A stretch of 64,000 nt of DNA from Actinomycetes bacterium (GTDB lineage: Bacteria; Actinomycetota; Actinomycetes; Streptosporangiales; Streptosporangiaceae). Positions 8,551 through 16,771 of this stretch are shown here, piece by piece. The notes under the pieces were generated by a model that saw only the letters and a list, made by a program, of their open reading frames with translations, was not told the DNA's origin and did no database searches. The stretch's first letter is position 1. Each line of letters begins with the position of its first letter. The DNA lies in NCBI GenBank assembly GCA_025964575.1, contig JAOPYO010000311.1:36763-100762 (forward strand), read 5' to 3'. The translations under genes were made by a program, and so were the position numbers.

Positions 8551-9323
8551 CGCTTCGCTCCCGGTGACCACATCTCCGGTGTGCAGTGGTCCAGCAGGTC
8601 TTTCCGGACCAGCGTGGGATCGGGCCGGTACGCGCCGTACAGGACCGTTCGGGTAGTGACCGCCCCCGACTCGTCGGGGGAGACGAACGCCCACGGGGTG
8701 ACCTGCCCGAGACCCTTCCACGCCTTGCTGAGGCCCTGCTGATCCCGATGGTCATAGCGGTCGAGCCAGTAGTACTGCCACTGGCAGACCGACTGCCGGA
8801 CCATCGTCTCCCCGAGTTGGTCGGTCTTGGCCCAGCCCTGGCCGGGCGGGTGGCGCTCGACATAGGTCCAGCTCCCGCCGGGCGGCAGCGGCATGGCCTG
8901 GCCCAGGCCATCGACGATGGCCGGTAGTTGCGGGCTGCCTAGATTGATCCAACTGACGCCGTTGCGCAGCTCCCAGACACCGGGCCGGTCGCCCTCACCC
9001 GGCGAGAGCACCGTGCCGCCGCCGGGCGTGATCCATGAGCCGCCGGTGCCCGCGGTGGGAGTGGCGGCGGGTGTTCCATGGTGGATGCGGCTCGGCACAG
9101 TGCTGCCGCAGAGCACCAGTGCGGTCGCGAACGCCGCCGCGAGCATCATCCGGTTCCGGCCGAACCGTGGCCTACTGAGGCGCGGTCGTCCCTTCACCAT
9201 CACCTCGGCGCAGAGCGCCTCCAGCACCGGCTGCAGCTCCGGATCGGCCGCAAGATCGCGGTCGTCATACGAAGCGGCCCCCGCGATCAGCAGATCGAGA
9301 GGATCGCGCTCTGCTGGACTCAC
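8547..9323 (-). CDS. Single-pass membrane protein, possible sigma-factor partner
   Basis: I do not recognise this 258-aa protein. It has an acidic cytoplasmic N-terminus (about 60 residues with several Asp/Glu-Leu pairs), basic residues, one hydrophobic segment (about residues 59-77), then an extracytoplasmic domain of about 180 residues rich in Trp, Tyr and Gly. The topology resembles membrane anti-sigma factors, and it is the first gene of the overlapping operon with the ECF sigma factor, which is the basis for that guess. No zinc anti-sigma HxxxCxxC motif is visible. The start is uncertain: GTG 9323 has AGGGGG 5 bases upstream, though the frame is open to 9419. Confidence 0.6.
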   Translation of the reverse strand: MSPAERDPLDLLIAGAASYDDRDLAADPELQPVLEALCAEVMVKGRPRLSRPRFGRNRMMLAAAFATALVLCGSTVPSRIHHGTPAATPTAGTGGSWITPGGGTVLSPGEGDRPGVWELRNGVSWINLGSPQLPAIVDGLGQAMPLPPGGSWTYVERHPPGQGWAKTDQLGETMVRQSVCQWQYYWLDRYDHRDQQGLSKAWKGLGQVTPWAFVSPDESGAVTTRTVLYGAYRPDPTLVRKDLLDHCTPEMWSPGAKR

Positions 9324-9633
9324 CCGTTCCCCCTGGATCACTTCCGAGCCTGTGATCACCACATGTCCGGCAAGAGGGGAATCGTGACGCGCATTGATAA
9401 CGATCAGGTCACGGCACACGTGCGGCGGTTCCGGGCTGGTTGATGTTCGACGCCATCAGAGTGGTCCTTGCGAACCGAATGGTCCGTGTGAACGCAGCGA
9501 TGGCAGACATCGGCCACGGCCACATGAGGTCGGTTGCTGAGCAGGCGGCTCTATTGACGCTCTTGTAGAACGAGCGGACATTTAGGGCGTTTTGCGTTTG
9601 CTCAACCACGCTCAACCAACAGGAGGGCCCTCC
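9324..9633. other. Divergent intergenic region, sigma operon / sialidase-like gene
   Basis: 310 bases between two divergent genes. Toward the sialidase-like gene there is a TTGACG at 9554-9559 with a weak GACATT 17 bases later, and AGGAGG just before the start at 9634. I see no convincing gene. Short open frames on either strand lack ribosome binding sites and recognisable sequence. Confidence 0.4.
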
Positions 9634-11085
9634 GTGTCAATGCCTCCGCGCCCCCGACGTCTCGTCCTGCTCAGCATCCCGGCCGCTCTCATGGCCTTGT
9701 TCTTCGGCACTGGCCAGGCGCTGGCCAATGTCGCGCTCACCAAGGTGAGCAGCGATCCGTTCACCAACTCCACCAGTCAGCATCAGACCCAGGTGGAGCC
9801 CGACACGTTCTCCTTCGGGAACACGATCGTGTCGGCCATCCAGACCGGCCGGTTCTTCGACGGCGGCTCCTCGGACATCTGCTTCGCCACCTCGACCAAC
9901 GGTGGAAGCAGCTGGACCCAGGGTTGCCTGCCTGGCATCACGACGTTCCAAGGAGGTGGTGCGTTCAACCGGGTCAGTGATCCGGCGGTGGCTTACGACG
10001 CCAGCCACAACGTGTGGATGATCTCTTCTCTGGCGATCACTGACACCAGCGGCGTTCTGGGCAAGGCCGTGCTCACCAGCCGGTCCACCGACGGTGGTCT
10101 GACCTGGGCCAACCCGGTGACCACGGCGAGCGCTACCGGAAGCGCCAACCTGGACAAGAACTGGATCGGCTGCGACAACACGGCGTCGAGCCCGTTCTAC
10201 GGACGCTGTTACACCGAATTCGACGACAACGGTGCCGGCAACCGGATCCACATGGCCACCTCCACCAATGGCGGGACCTCGTGGAGCAACGTGACCACGA
10301 GCTCCACCGGGCTCGGCGGCCAACCGGTCATCCGGCCCAACGGCACCGTGCTCGTGCCGTACGAGTCCAACAACGGCCAGATCCGCTCCTTCCGCTCGAC
10401 CACCGGTGGCAGCACCTGGAACTCGTCCGTTCTGGTGGCGACCGTCCAGAGCCACACCGTGGCGGGGAGCCTGCGCACCTCGCCGCTGCCGTCCGCTGAG
10501 ATCGACTCGGCCGGCACCGCGTACGTCGTCTGGCAGGACTGCCGCTTCCAGTCGGGCTGCCCCGCCAACGACGTCGTGATGAGCAAATCGACCAGTGAGA
10601 CGACCTGGGGATCGGTCACCCGGGTCACCAGCGACGGCGGCGACCACTTCATCCCGGGCATCGGGGTTGATCGCGCGACCTCCGGGTCGACGGCCAAGCT
10701 CGCCGTCACCTACTACCGATACCCGACCGCGAACTGCACTGCGGCGACCTGCCAGCTCACCGTCGGATACACCTCATCGACCAACGGCGGGTCGAGCTGG
10801 AGCGCGCCCACCCAGCTCGCCGGACCGATGACCCTCTCCTGGCTGGCCGACACCAGTCAGGGGCGCATGGTCGGCGACTACATCTCCACGTCGATCAGCG
10901 GCGGCCGAGCGTGGCCGGCGTTCGTGGTCGCCAACGCTCCGACCGGCAGCACCTTCGATGAGGCGATGTACGTGCCCACCGGAGGACTGGCGATCACCGG
11001 CGGCGCGCTCAGCGCCACCAACGCCACGGTCGCGGTGACCTCCGGCCACCAGCCCAGTCATGTCCGTCCACCGAGAATCCGCTGA
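9634..11085 (+). CDS. Secreted BNR-repeat (sialidase-like) protein
   Basis: Exported six-bladed beta-propeller protein, 483 aa, of the sialidase/neuraminidase superfamily. A Sec signal (Arg-rich start, hydrophobic core, cut near GQALA) precedes at least five Asp-box-like repeats of the form S-T-D/N-G-G-x-S/T-W, for example RSTDGGLTWANP and TSTNGGSSWTQG. I do not see a clear Arg-Ile-Pro motif or a full Arg triad, so sialidase activity is not established. GTG 9634 follows AGGAGG at 7 bases. Its end faces the LCP gene across a strong hairpin. Confidence 0.75.
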   Translation: MSMPPRPRRLVLLSIPAALMALFFGTGQALANVALTKVSSDPFTNSTSQHQTQVEPDTFSFGNTIVSAIQTGRFFDGGSSDICFATSTNGGSSWTQGCLPGITTFQGGGAFNRVSDPAVAYDASHNVWMISSLAITDTSGVLGKAVLTSRSTDGGLTWANPVTTASATGSANLDKNWIGCDNTASSPFYGRCYTEFDDNGAGNRIHMATSTNGGTSWSNVTTSSTGLGGQPVIRPNGTVLVPYESNNGQIRSFRSTTGGSTWNSSVLVATVQSHTVAGSLRTSPLPSAEIDSAGTAYVVWQDCRFQSGCPANDVVMSKSTSETTWGSVTRVTSDGGDHFIPGIGVDRATSGSTAKLAVTYYRYPTANCTAATCQLTVGYTSSTNGGSSWSAPTQLAGPMTLSWLADTSQGRMVGDYISTSISGGRAWPAFVVANAPTGSTFDEAMYVPTGGLAITGGALSATNATVAVTSGHQPSHVRPPRIR

Positions 11086-11103
11086 CGACTCCAGCCACGT
11101 CAT

Positions 11104-11134
11104 GCCGTGCCGTCCTCTCCGAGGGCGGCACGGC
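11104..11134. terminator. Strong bidirectional terminator hairpin
   Basis: GCCGTGCCG (11104-11112) pairs perfectly with CGGCACGGC (11126-11134). Inside, CCTC pairs with GAGG around a 3-base loop, with a single T-G wobble between the two helices. It lies between the convergent sialidase-like and LCP genes. Confidence 0.75.
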
Positions 11135-11137
11135 CGG

Positions 11138-12631
11138 CTAATCGCCCTTCTCGAGACCTGAGCAGATGTTGCTGGAAGCGGAGCGGGCGTTGGTGATCGT
11201 GGCCGGCGCCTTGGCGGGTTTGCCGGCCGGGGCCGTGTAGTCCGCGCCGACGGTCAGCTTGATCAGGGTCTCGTGGGTGGGCTTGAGCTTGGCGCCGGGG
11301 AACAACTTGGCCAAGGTCTGGGCCATGGAGCGCTGGCCGATGCCGTACTGGATCAAGGTGGTGGTGTGGTCCAGGGTCTTGGCCGAGGCCGGCGTCCCCA
11401 CGATCGTGAAACCGCTGCCGCGCAGCGAGTCCGCCACCTTGGCGGCCAGCTTCGGCCGGGTGGTGCCGTTGAAGACGGCGACCTTGACGCCCGCCCCTGA
11501 GACGGCAGCGGTGGTGGCTCCGGTGACGGGCTTGGTGGCCGCGGCGCCGACGGCGGTGTCTTTGGCGAGGGCGGCGAACTCCTGGGTGGCGCCGGGCGCC
11601 AGCGCCAGCTGCTGCTTCCAGGTGTTGTAGTTGGGCATGGTCGGCGGATAGTTCTGCGTCTTCACGGTGAAGAACTTGATGTTCGCCGGCTTGATGCCCT
11701 TGATCGACTCGGCGAAGCTCAGCAGCTTGGTCACCGAGCCCAGCCCCTGGTCCACGGTGATGGCCTGGGTCGCGTTGTTGATGAGGCCGTAGAGCGAGGT
11801 CGGGTTGAGGAGCACCCCGTTGCTCTGCATTTTGTTGATCATCGAGGAGATGAAGGCATGCTGTCGGGTGATCCGGGAACGGTCGCCGCCGTCCCCCAGT
11901 CCCTGCCGTTCCCGCACGTAATCGAGTGCCGCGCTGCCCTTCACCGTGTAGGTGCCGGCCTTCAGATGGATGTTGCCGTGCGTGTCGTTGACGGTCTGTG
12001 GCACGCACACCGAGACGCCACCGATGGAGTTGATCATCTTCACGAAGCCGCTGAAGTCCAGCACGATGAAGTGATCGATGTGGATGCCGGTGAGCTGCTC
12101 GACCGTCTTCCTCGAGCACAGCGGGCCGCCATTGGCGTACGCCCAGTTGATCTGGCCCGTGGTGCCGCCGACCGTGCGGCCGCTCTGGTTTCTGCACTGC
12201 GGTAGCTGAATGACCAGGTCGCGAGGGAGGCTCATCACCGTCGCGTGCTGGTGGTCGGCCGCGACGTGCAGGACCATCGCGGTGTCGGCGCTGCCGAATC
12301 CCTCGACCTTCCCGCCGACGACCTTGCCGTTCTTCCCCGAGCGGGTGTCAGAGCCCATCAGCAGCACATTCATCGGCTGGTTCGACCCCCCAGCCGACTT
12401 GGAATGGTGGTCATTGGGATCCTCGGGAATGCTGGTGATGTTCCCATTGAGCTTGAAGTACAGGAAGGTACCCGTGCTGCTCAGGAGCAGCACGATCACG
12501 CCCCCTATGATGGCGGTGATCAGGAGCGGTCTACGCCGCTTGGGCGGCCGCCTGCGTCGGTTTCCGCGAGGGCTCTCGGCTTCGCCCTCGAAGGCGTCTC
12601 GCTGTGATGGCGTGTCCACCCAGCCGCTCAT
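11138..12631 (-). CDS. LCP family glycopolymer transferase (LytR-CpsA-Psr) with LytR_C domain
   Basis: Membrane-bound phosphotransferase that joins lipid-linked glycopolymers such as teichoic acid or arabinogalactan to peptidoglycan. It is 497 aa: an Arg-rich cytoplasmic tail, one membrane helix (about residues 37-60), then the LCP domain with MGSDTR, SADTAMVLHV, SLPRDLVIQ and the Arg-rich catalytic motif DRSRITRQHAF. A C-terminal LytR_C domain (about residues 365-450) holds VAVFNGT and Leu/Ala helices. The ATG at 12631 is chosen from the natural N-terminus, and the Shine-Dalgarno is weak. The 258 bases upstream to 12890 show no gene. Confidence 0.9.
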   Translation of the reverse strand: MSGWVDTPSQRDAFEGEAESPRGNRRRRPPKRRRPLLITAIIGGVIVLLLSSTGTFLYFKLNGNITSIPEDPNDHHSKSAGGSNQPMNVLLMGSDTRSGKNGKVVGGKVEGFGSADTAMVLHVAADHQHATVMSLPRDLVIQLPQCRNQSGRTVGGTTGQINWAYANGGPLCSRKTVEQLTGIHIDHFIVLDFSGFVKMINSIGGVSVCVPQTVNDTHGNIHLKAGTYTVKGSAALDYVRERQGLGDGGDRSRITRQHAFISSMINKMQSNGVLLNPTSLYGLINNATQAITVDQGLGSVTKLLSFAESIKGIKPANIKFFTVKTQNYPPTMPNYNTWKQQLALAPGATQEFAALAKDTAVGAAATKPVTGATTAAVSGAGVKVAVFNGTTRPKLAAKVADSLRGSGFTIVGTPASAKTLDHTTTLIQYGIGQRSMAQTLAKLFPGAKLKPTHETLIKLTVGADYTAPAGKPAKAPATITNARSASSNICSGLEKGD

Positions 12632-12889
12632 GCACTGTGCCCAGGAGAGTCCGACGGTCCGCGCTCATCAGTGGGGGTGGGCATAGTGTCATCACTCCGT
12701 TACCGCAGGGCTGTTTCATCTGTGACTTTACTGCGGTTGGGACGCATGGGGTGAAGGAACGGTTGTCTGCTCAATCCGGAAAAAGATCTCACAAACCTCG
12801 GGTTGCTCGCTCGGGGTCAGCCGATATGCGGGCTGTCGGTCGGAGATCTCGCTGATGGCGGTACGTGTCTCGTCAAGAGAGAGGGTTGA

Positions 12890-13375
12890 TCAAGCCGTGC
12901 TCTGGGCGGGGATCTGGCTGGAGATCGTCGCGGCATCGGGGTAGGTCAGGCCGATGAGGGCCACGTGCTTCCAGCGGAGGACCCCGTCGGCGTCGATGAC
13001 GAACACCGAACGGCGGAGCCCCAGGCCGGGGAGCCCGATGCCGTACTGGTGCACGACTGTGCGGTCGGTGTCGGCGAGCAGCGGGAAGCCCAGCCGGTGC
13101 TTGCGGGCGAAGCTCTCGTGGCTGTCCAGATTCTGCGGGCTGATCGCCCAGACGGTGGCGCCGAGGTCGGTGAAGCGCTCGAGCTCGGAGGTGTAGGAGC
13201 AGAGCTGCTTGGTGCAGACGCTGGTGTCATCGCCGGGATAGAAGACCAGGACCAGAGGGTTGCCGCGCTGCGCTGAGAGGGTCAGATCCGCGCGCTGTGC
13301 GATGCCGTCCACCACGGTGACGGATGCAAGAGTGAAGTCGGGCGCGGTCGCGCCGAGTTCCGGGGACTTCGCCAT
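12890..13375 (-). CDS. bcp: Peroxiredoxin, BCP/PrxQ type
   Basis: Thiol peroxidase reducing hydrogen peroxide and organic peroxides in the cytosol, 161 aa. The active site reads YPGDDTSVCTKQLCSY: the PxxxTxxC motif with the peroxidatic Cys, and a second Cys five residues later, the resolving-Cys spacing of PrxQ. The N-terminal GATAPDFTL is typical. ATG 13375 follows GGAG at 6 bases. A second ATG seven codons upstream at 13396 has a poorer site. Monocistronic as far as can be seen. Confidence 0.9.
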   Translation of the reverse strand: MAKSPELGATAPDFTLASVTVVDGIAQRADLTLSAQRGNPLVLVFYPGDDTSVCTKQLCSYTSELERFTDLGATVWAISPQNLDSHESFARKHRLGFPLLADTDRTVVHQYGIGLPGLGLRRSVFVIDADGVLRWKHVALIGLTYPDAATISSQIPAQSTA

Positions 13376-13454
13376 GAGATGCTCCAAATGATCCAAGACA
13401 GACCTTTCTGTCCGGTATGGATCGTACGGAGTTGGGGGCCCAGGGTCAATGGCA

Positions 13455-13488
13455 ACGGGTGCCCCAGGCTCTGGCCTGGGGCACCCGT
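13455..13488. terminator. Perfect 15-bp hairpin terminator
   Basis: ACGGGTGCCCCAGGC (13455-13469) and its exact complement (13474-13488) flank a 4-base loop, just past the stop of the GAF-domain gene on the minus strand and upstream of the peroxiredoxin promoter region. Confidence 0.8.
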
Positions 13489-13512
13489 CGACGATCGTGC
13501 GAAGTGCGGTGC

Positions 13513-14127
13513 TCAGCCGAGGTGATTGCCGCGCCGCTCCTCGGCTATCTCGATCATGGAGGCCGAAGTGCTGGCGAAGATCCGTAGTTGCCGCTTGACG
13601 GAGGCGGTGAACGACACGTTCCCGGACTGGCCGGCCAGTGCCAGGACCCCGCAGGTCCGCTCCCCGGTGTCCAGGGGGAGCAGCAGGATCGGCCCGGCAG
13701 GCAACGGCAGTCCCTTCAGCGGCGCGTCGGTGGCCACCTGCAGGGCCAGCGGTCGTCCGGTCATGAAGACCTTTCCGAGCACCGAGGTGCCCACCCGCAC
13801 GCTCTCGCCACGGATGCGATCGGCGTTCGCTCCCGCGGCGACCTCGATGCTCAAGGTGTTCGGGCCCGGACCGGGCAGGGCCATGAAGGCGAGATCCGCT
13901 CTCGCCATGAGCCCCGCTCGCCGTACGACCAAGGCGAGCACCTCCGGGAGCTCGACCTCCGCAAGCAGAGCCGCCATCAATTCGAACGACGCTGCGACGC
14001 GGTCCTGGCAGCCGTCATCGAGCCTTCGGGTCGAGGCCGGCTTCCCATTGACCACGCCGCCAGGCGCAAGCGCCGCCTGGGTCATCGAGGGTCGTTGCCA
14101 GGTGATGGGGGTGCTGAAACTGGTCAT
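13513..14127 (-). CDS. Stand-alone GAF domain protein
   Basis: 204-aa soluble protein consisting essentially of one GAF sensory domain. It has a helix with AALLAEVELPEVLALVVRRAGLM, a core including RIRGESVRVGTSVLGKVFMTGRPL and LLLPLDTGERTCGVLALAG, and a final helix resembling the linker before histidine kinases of the DevS/NreB kind. There is no kinase, GGDEF or HTH domain after it, so it is either a free-standing sensor or a truncated kinase. ATG 14127 has GGTGGCG upstream. A GTG at 14202 is possible. Confidence 0.65.
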   Translation of the reverse strand: MTSFSTPITWQRPSMTQAALAPGGVVNGKPASTRRLDDGCQDRVAASFELMAALLAEVELPEVLALVVRRAGLMARADLAFMALPGPGPNTLSIEVAAGANADRIRGESVRVGTSVLGKVFMTGRPLALQVATDAPLKGLPLPAGPILLLPLDTGERTCGVLALAGQSGNVSFTASVKRQLRIFASTSASMIEIAEERRGNHLG

Positions 14128-14306
14128 ATCGCCACCCGGCGTTACTGGCCGCCGAATCTGGAGCAGCTCAAGACTTCCGGTCCCGGTGGCCGGGACGACC
14201 ACGGCCGGAAGAGGCCCCTTATAGGGCGCCTGACATCAACACTAACCACCCCATCCCCGGCATGACCAGGATTCGGGCGATCGGCTCAGGACGTGCCCCG
14301 GGAACC

Positions 14307-14708
14307 CTAGATGCCGCGGACGGTGAGGGTGCCGCGCATCTTCGGGTGGAAGCGGCAGGTCAGCGGATAGTCGCCGGGCGTGGTCGGAGCCGTGAAGGAC
14401 GCCGTGCCGCCTGCCTTGACCTCGACGTTGAATGCGGAGCCCGACGTCACAGTGTGCGGCACCGAGTCCTTGTTGACCACCTTGATGGGTTCGCCCGGGT
14501 TCGCCATGGTCGGCGCACCGAAGCCTGAGCCCGAAATGGTGAGCGTCGCGACACCCGAGTCGGGCGGGCTCACCTCGGCGGACGCCGTCTGACCCGCGGG
14601 GGCAGGGGTCGTGGTGCCGGACGCATTGGACTTACCCGAACTGCCGCATCCAGCGACCAGGGTGACCAGTGTGAGACCGGCGACGGTCATCGTCAGAGTG
14701 GCTTTCAT
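14307..14708 (-). CDS. Cupredoxin-domain lipoprotein
   Basis: Exported small blue-copper-like protein, 133 aa. The signal peptide ends in a good lipobox (LVAGC, Cys21), followed by a Ser/Thr/Pro linker and a plastocyanin-type fold. Candidate copper ligands are His in SVPHTVTS, then Cys, His and Met in LTCRFHPKM, the classical His-Cys-His-Met type 1 set, so it probably carries electrons or copper at the outer membrane face. The start at 14708 is fixed by the signal peptide, and the Shine-Dalgarno is weak. Confidence 0.8.
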   Translation of the reverse strand: MKATLTMTVAGLTLVTLVAGCGSSGKSNASGTTTPAPAGQTASAEVSPPDSGVATLTISGSGFGAPTMANPGEPIKVVNKDSVPHTVTSGSAFNVEVKAGGTASFTAPTTPGDYPLTCRFHPKMRGTLTVRGI

Positions 14709-14833
14709 ATCCAGGCAAGGTACTCGGCCGAGTCCGGGTTCACCAACGAACGCCGCGCCCATCCCGTCATGCCCGAGGGCATGTCCCGTGGATCTATGTC
14801 CTGCTGCGCGGCGCCCAGGCGGCGCCTCGCTGC

Positions 14834-14891
14834 GTTGTCGTCGGTCGACGGACAACACCGGTCCGCCTCCCTCCTCCGCCTCCCTCCTCCG
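14834..14891. repeat. Inverted repeat and 13-bp tandem repeat upstream of the cupredoxin gene
   Basis: GTTGTCGTCG (14834-14843) and CGACGGACAAC (14846-14856) are complementary arms with one bulge. CCTCCCTCCTCCG then occurs twice in tandem (14866-14878 and 14879-14891). Both lie between the prfC stop and the cupredoxin start on the minus strand. The hairpin may end prfC transcription or act as an operator. No gene is seen in this 242-base gap. Confidence 0.35.
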
Positions 14892-14950
14892 CCTTGCGAC
14901 GCATCCACCTGGATCACCGCTCGCGACGAACGAGACCCACGGGACACGCC

Positions 14951-16555
14951 CTAGTCGGAGATTCCGGCGGCCAGCAGCGGGGTGAGGGTGAGCTCAGGGT
15001 GCTCTCGCTCGATGGCGCGCAGCCGCCACTTGTCGGTGATCAGTGCGATGAGATCTCCATTGAGGCTGCGGGTGAAGACCTCGACTCCGCGGATGGCGGC
15101 GAGGGCCGGGGCGGAGGCGGCGTCGGTGATGCGGGTGGTGCTGTATTCCAGGCCGTTGAGGATGACCGGGGCGTTGAACTCGTGCTCCATGCGGTGGGCG
15201 ACGACCTCGAACTGGAGTGGGCCGACGGCGGCGAGCACGGGGGCCTGCTCGCCACGGGCGTCGCTGCGCAGCACCTGGACGGCCCCTTCACCGTCGAGCT
15301 GGTCGATGCCCCGCCGGAACTGCTTGTACTTGCTGGAGTCCTTGGCCCGGCAGACCATGAAGTGCTCAGGCGCGAAGGCGGGGATCGCCGGATAGACGAT
15401 CGGGGTCCTGGCGTAGAGGGTGTCGCCGACGATCAGGCCGTTGGTGTTGGGCAGGCCGATGACATCGCCCGGATAGGCGACGTCCACGGTGGAGCGGTCA
15501 CGGCCGAACACCGTCTGGGCGTGCTTGGTCACCAGCGGTCGACCGCTCGAGGCATGGGTGAGGGTCATGCCGCGTTCGAACTTGCCCGAGCTGACCCGGA
15601 TGAAGGCCAGCGAGTCCCGGTGGGCGCGGTCCAATCCCGCCTGGATCTTGAACACCTGACCGGCGAACGGAGCTTGTACGGGGCGTAGCAGGCCGTCGTC
15701 GCCCGGACGGGCCTCCGGAGCGGGGGCGAACCTGCACAGGGCGTCGAGCAGGTTCGCGACGCCGAAGTTGGGCAGTGCCGCCCCGAACAGCACCGGCGTG
15801 GAGATCCCGGCGCGGTAGGCCTCGAGGTCCAGTTCGGCACCGATCTCGGTGAGCAGACCCAGTTCCTCGTGCGCGGTCTCCCAGGCGGAGCCCTCCAGGG
15901 AAGCAGCCTCTTTCGCTGTCATGGTCGTCCCCGCCGCGCGGGTGGCACCACCGGAAGAGGGGTCGAAACGGGTGAAGGTCCCGTTGGCCCGGCTGATCAG
16001 TCCCCGGAAGTCGCCGGCGATGCCCACCGGCCAGTTCAGCGGAGCCGGATGCAGCCCGATGCGCTGCTCCACCTCGTCCAGCAGCTCCAGCGGTTCACGG
16101 CCGGGCCGGTCCCACTTGTTGACGAAGGTGATCACGGGAATGCCCCGGTGCCGGCAGACGTCGAACAACTTCAGCGTCTGGGCCTCCAGGCCCTTCGCCG
16201 AGTCCAGCAGCATGATGGCGCTGTCGACCGCGGCCAGCACCCGGTAGGTGTCCTCGGAGAAGTCCGAGTGGCCAGGGGTGTCGAGCAGGTTCAGCAGGGT
16301 GTCGCCATAGTCGAAGCGCAGCACCGACGAGGTGATGGAGATGCCACGGCTGCGCTCCATCTCCAGCCAGTCCGAGGTCACTCCCTGCCGCCCGGCCTTG
16401 CCGTGCACGGCCCCGGCCTGGGTGATCGCCGCGGCGTGCAGTGCCAGCGCCTCGGTCAGGGTGGACTTGCCGGCGTCGGGGTGGCTGATGACCGCGAACG
16501 TACGGCGCCGTGCGGCCTGCGCCTCGATCTCGTCGACCTGTACTGCGGCGGTCAC
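14951..16555 (-). CDS. prfC: Peptide chain release factor 3
   Basis: Translational GTPase that removes RF1/RF2 from the ribosome after termination, 534 aa, normal length. G1 is SHPDAGKST (Lys30), G2/switch lies around GISITSSVLRF, G3 is DTPGHSDF, and G4 is NKWDRPG. The RF3-specific domains follow with HASSGRPLVTKHAQTVFG and the FEVVAHRMEHEF region near the end. GTG 16555 follows GGAGGAGA at 7 bases. Position 3 of the G4 motif is Trp rather than the common Leu/Met. Single-gene unit on the minus strand. Confidence 0.95.
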   Translation of the reverse strand: MTAAVQVDEIEAQAARRRTFAVISHPDAGKSTLTEALALHAAAITQAGAVHGKAGRQGVTSDWLEMERSRGISITSSVLRFDYGDTLLNLLDTPGHSDFSEDTYRVLAAVDSAIMLLDSAKGLEAQTLKLFDVCRHRGIPVITFVNKWDRPGREPLELLDEVEQRIGLHPAPLNWPVGIAGDFRGLISRANGTFTRFDPSSGGATRAAGTTMTAKEAASLEGSAWETAHEELGLLTEIGAELDLEAYRAGISTPVLFGAALPNFGVANLLDALCRFAPAPEARPGDDGLLRPVQAPFAGQVFKIQAGLDRAHRDSLAFIRVSSGKFERGMTLTHASSGRPLVTKHAQTVFGRDRSTVDVAYPGDVIGLPNTNGLIVGDTLYARTPIVYPAIPAFAPEHFMVCRAKDSSKYKQFRRGIDQLDGEGAVQVLRSDARGEQAPVLAAVGPLQFEVVAHRMEHEFNAPVILNGLEYSTTRITDAASAPALAAIRGVEVFTRSLNGDLIALITDKWRLRAIEREHPELTLTPLLAAGISD

Positions 16556-16662
16556 GTTGCTGTCTCCTCCAATAACATGCTCACGCGGCGGTACCCAACA
16601 GGCACTCGAGGGGCGCCGCCGCGCGGGAAAACCTGGCCGGATCAGGGTTCGGCCGGGGTCTA

Positions 16663-16684
16663 AGGCGGTGTAAAGAAACCGCCT
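16663..16684. terminator. Possible terminator after ackA
   Basis: AGGCGGT (16663-16669) and ACCGCCT (16678-16684) form a 7-bp stem with an 8-base A-rich loop in the gap between the ackA stop and the prfC start, both on the minus strand. Confidence 0.4.
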
Positions 16685-16771
16685 CTCAACGTTACCCGAC
16701 GCGACCGGCGTAGCGGGGGGTCGGCCCATGCGGCCATCGGGTAGCGATCCGGGCCATCAGCTTGCCGGAAC

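Noticed and set aside
14705..14947. Arg/Ser-rich minus-strand frame between prfC and the cupredoxin gene
   Set aside because: Composition reflects the local GGAGG tandem repeat. No ribosome site or family.
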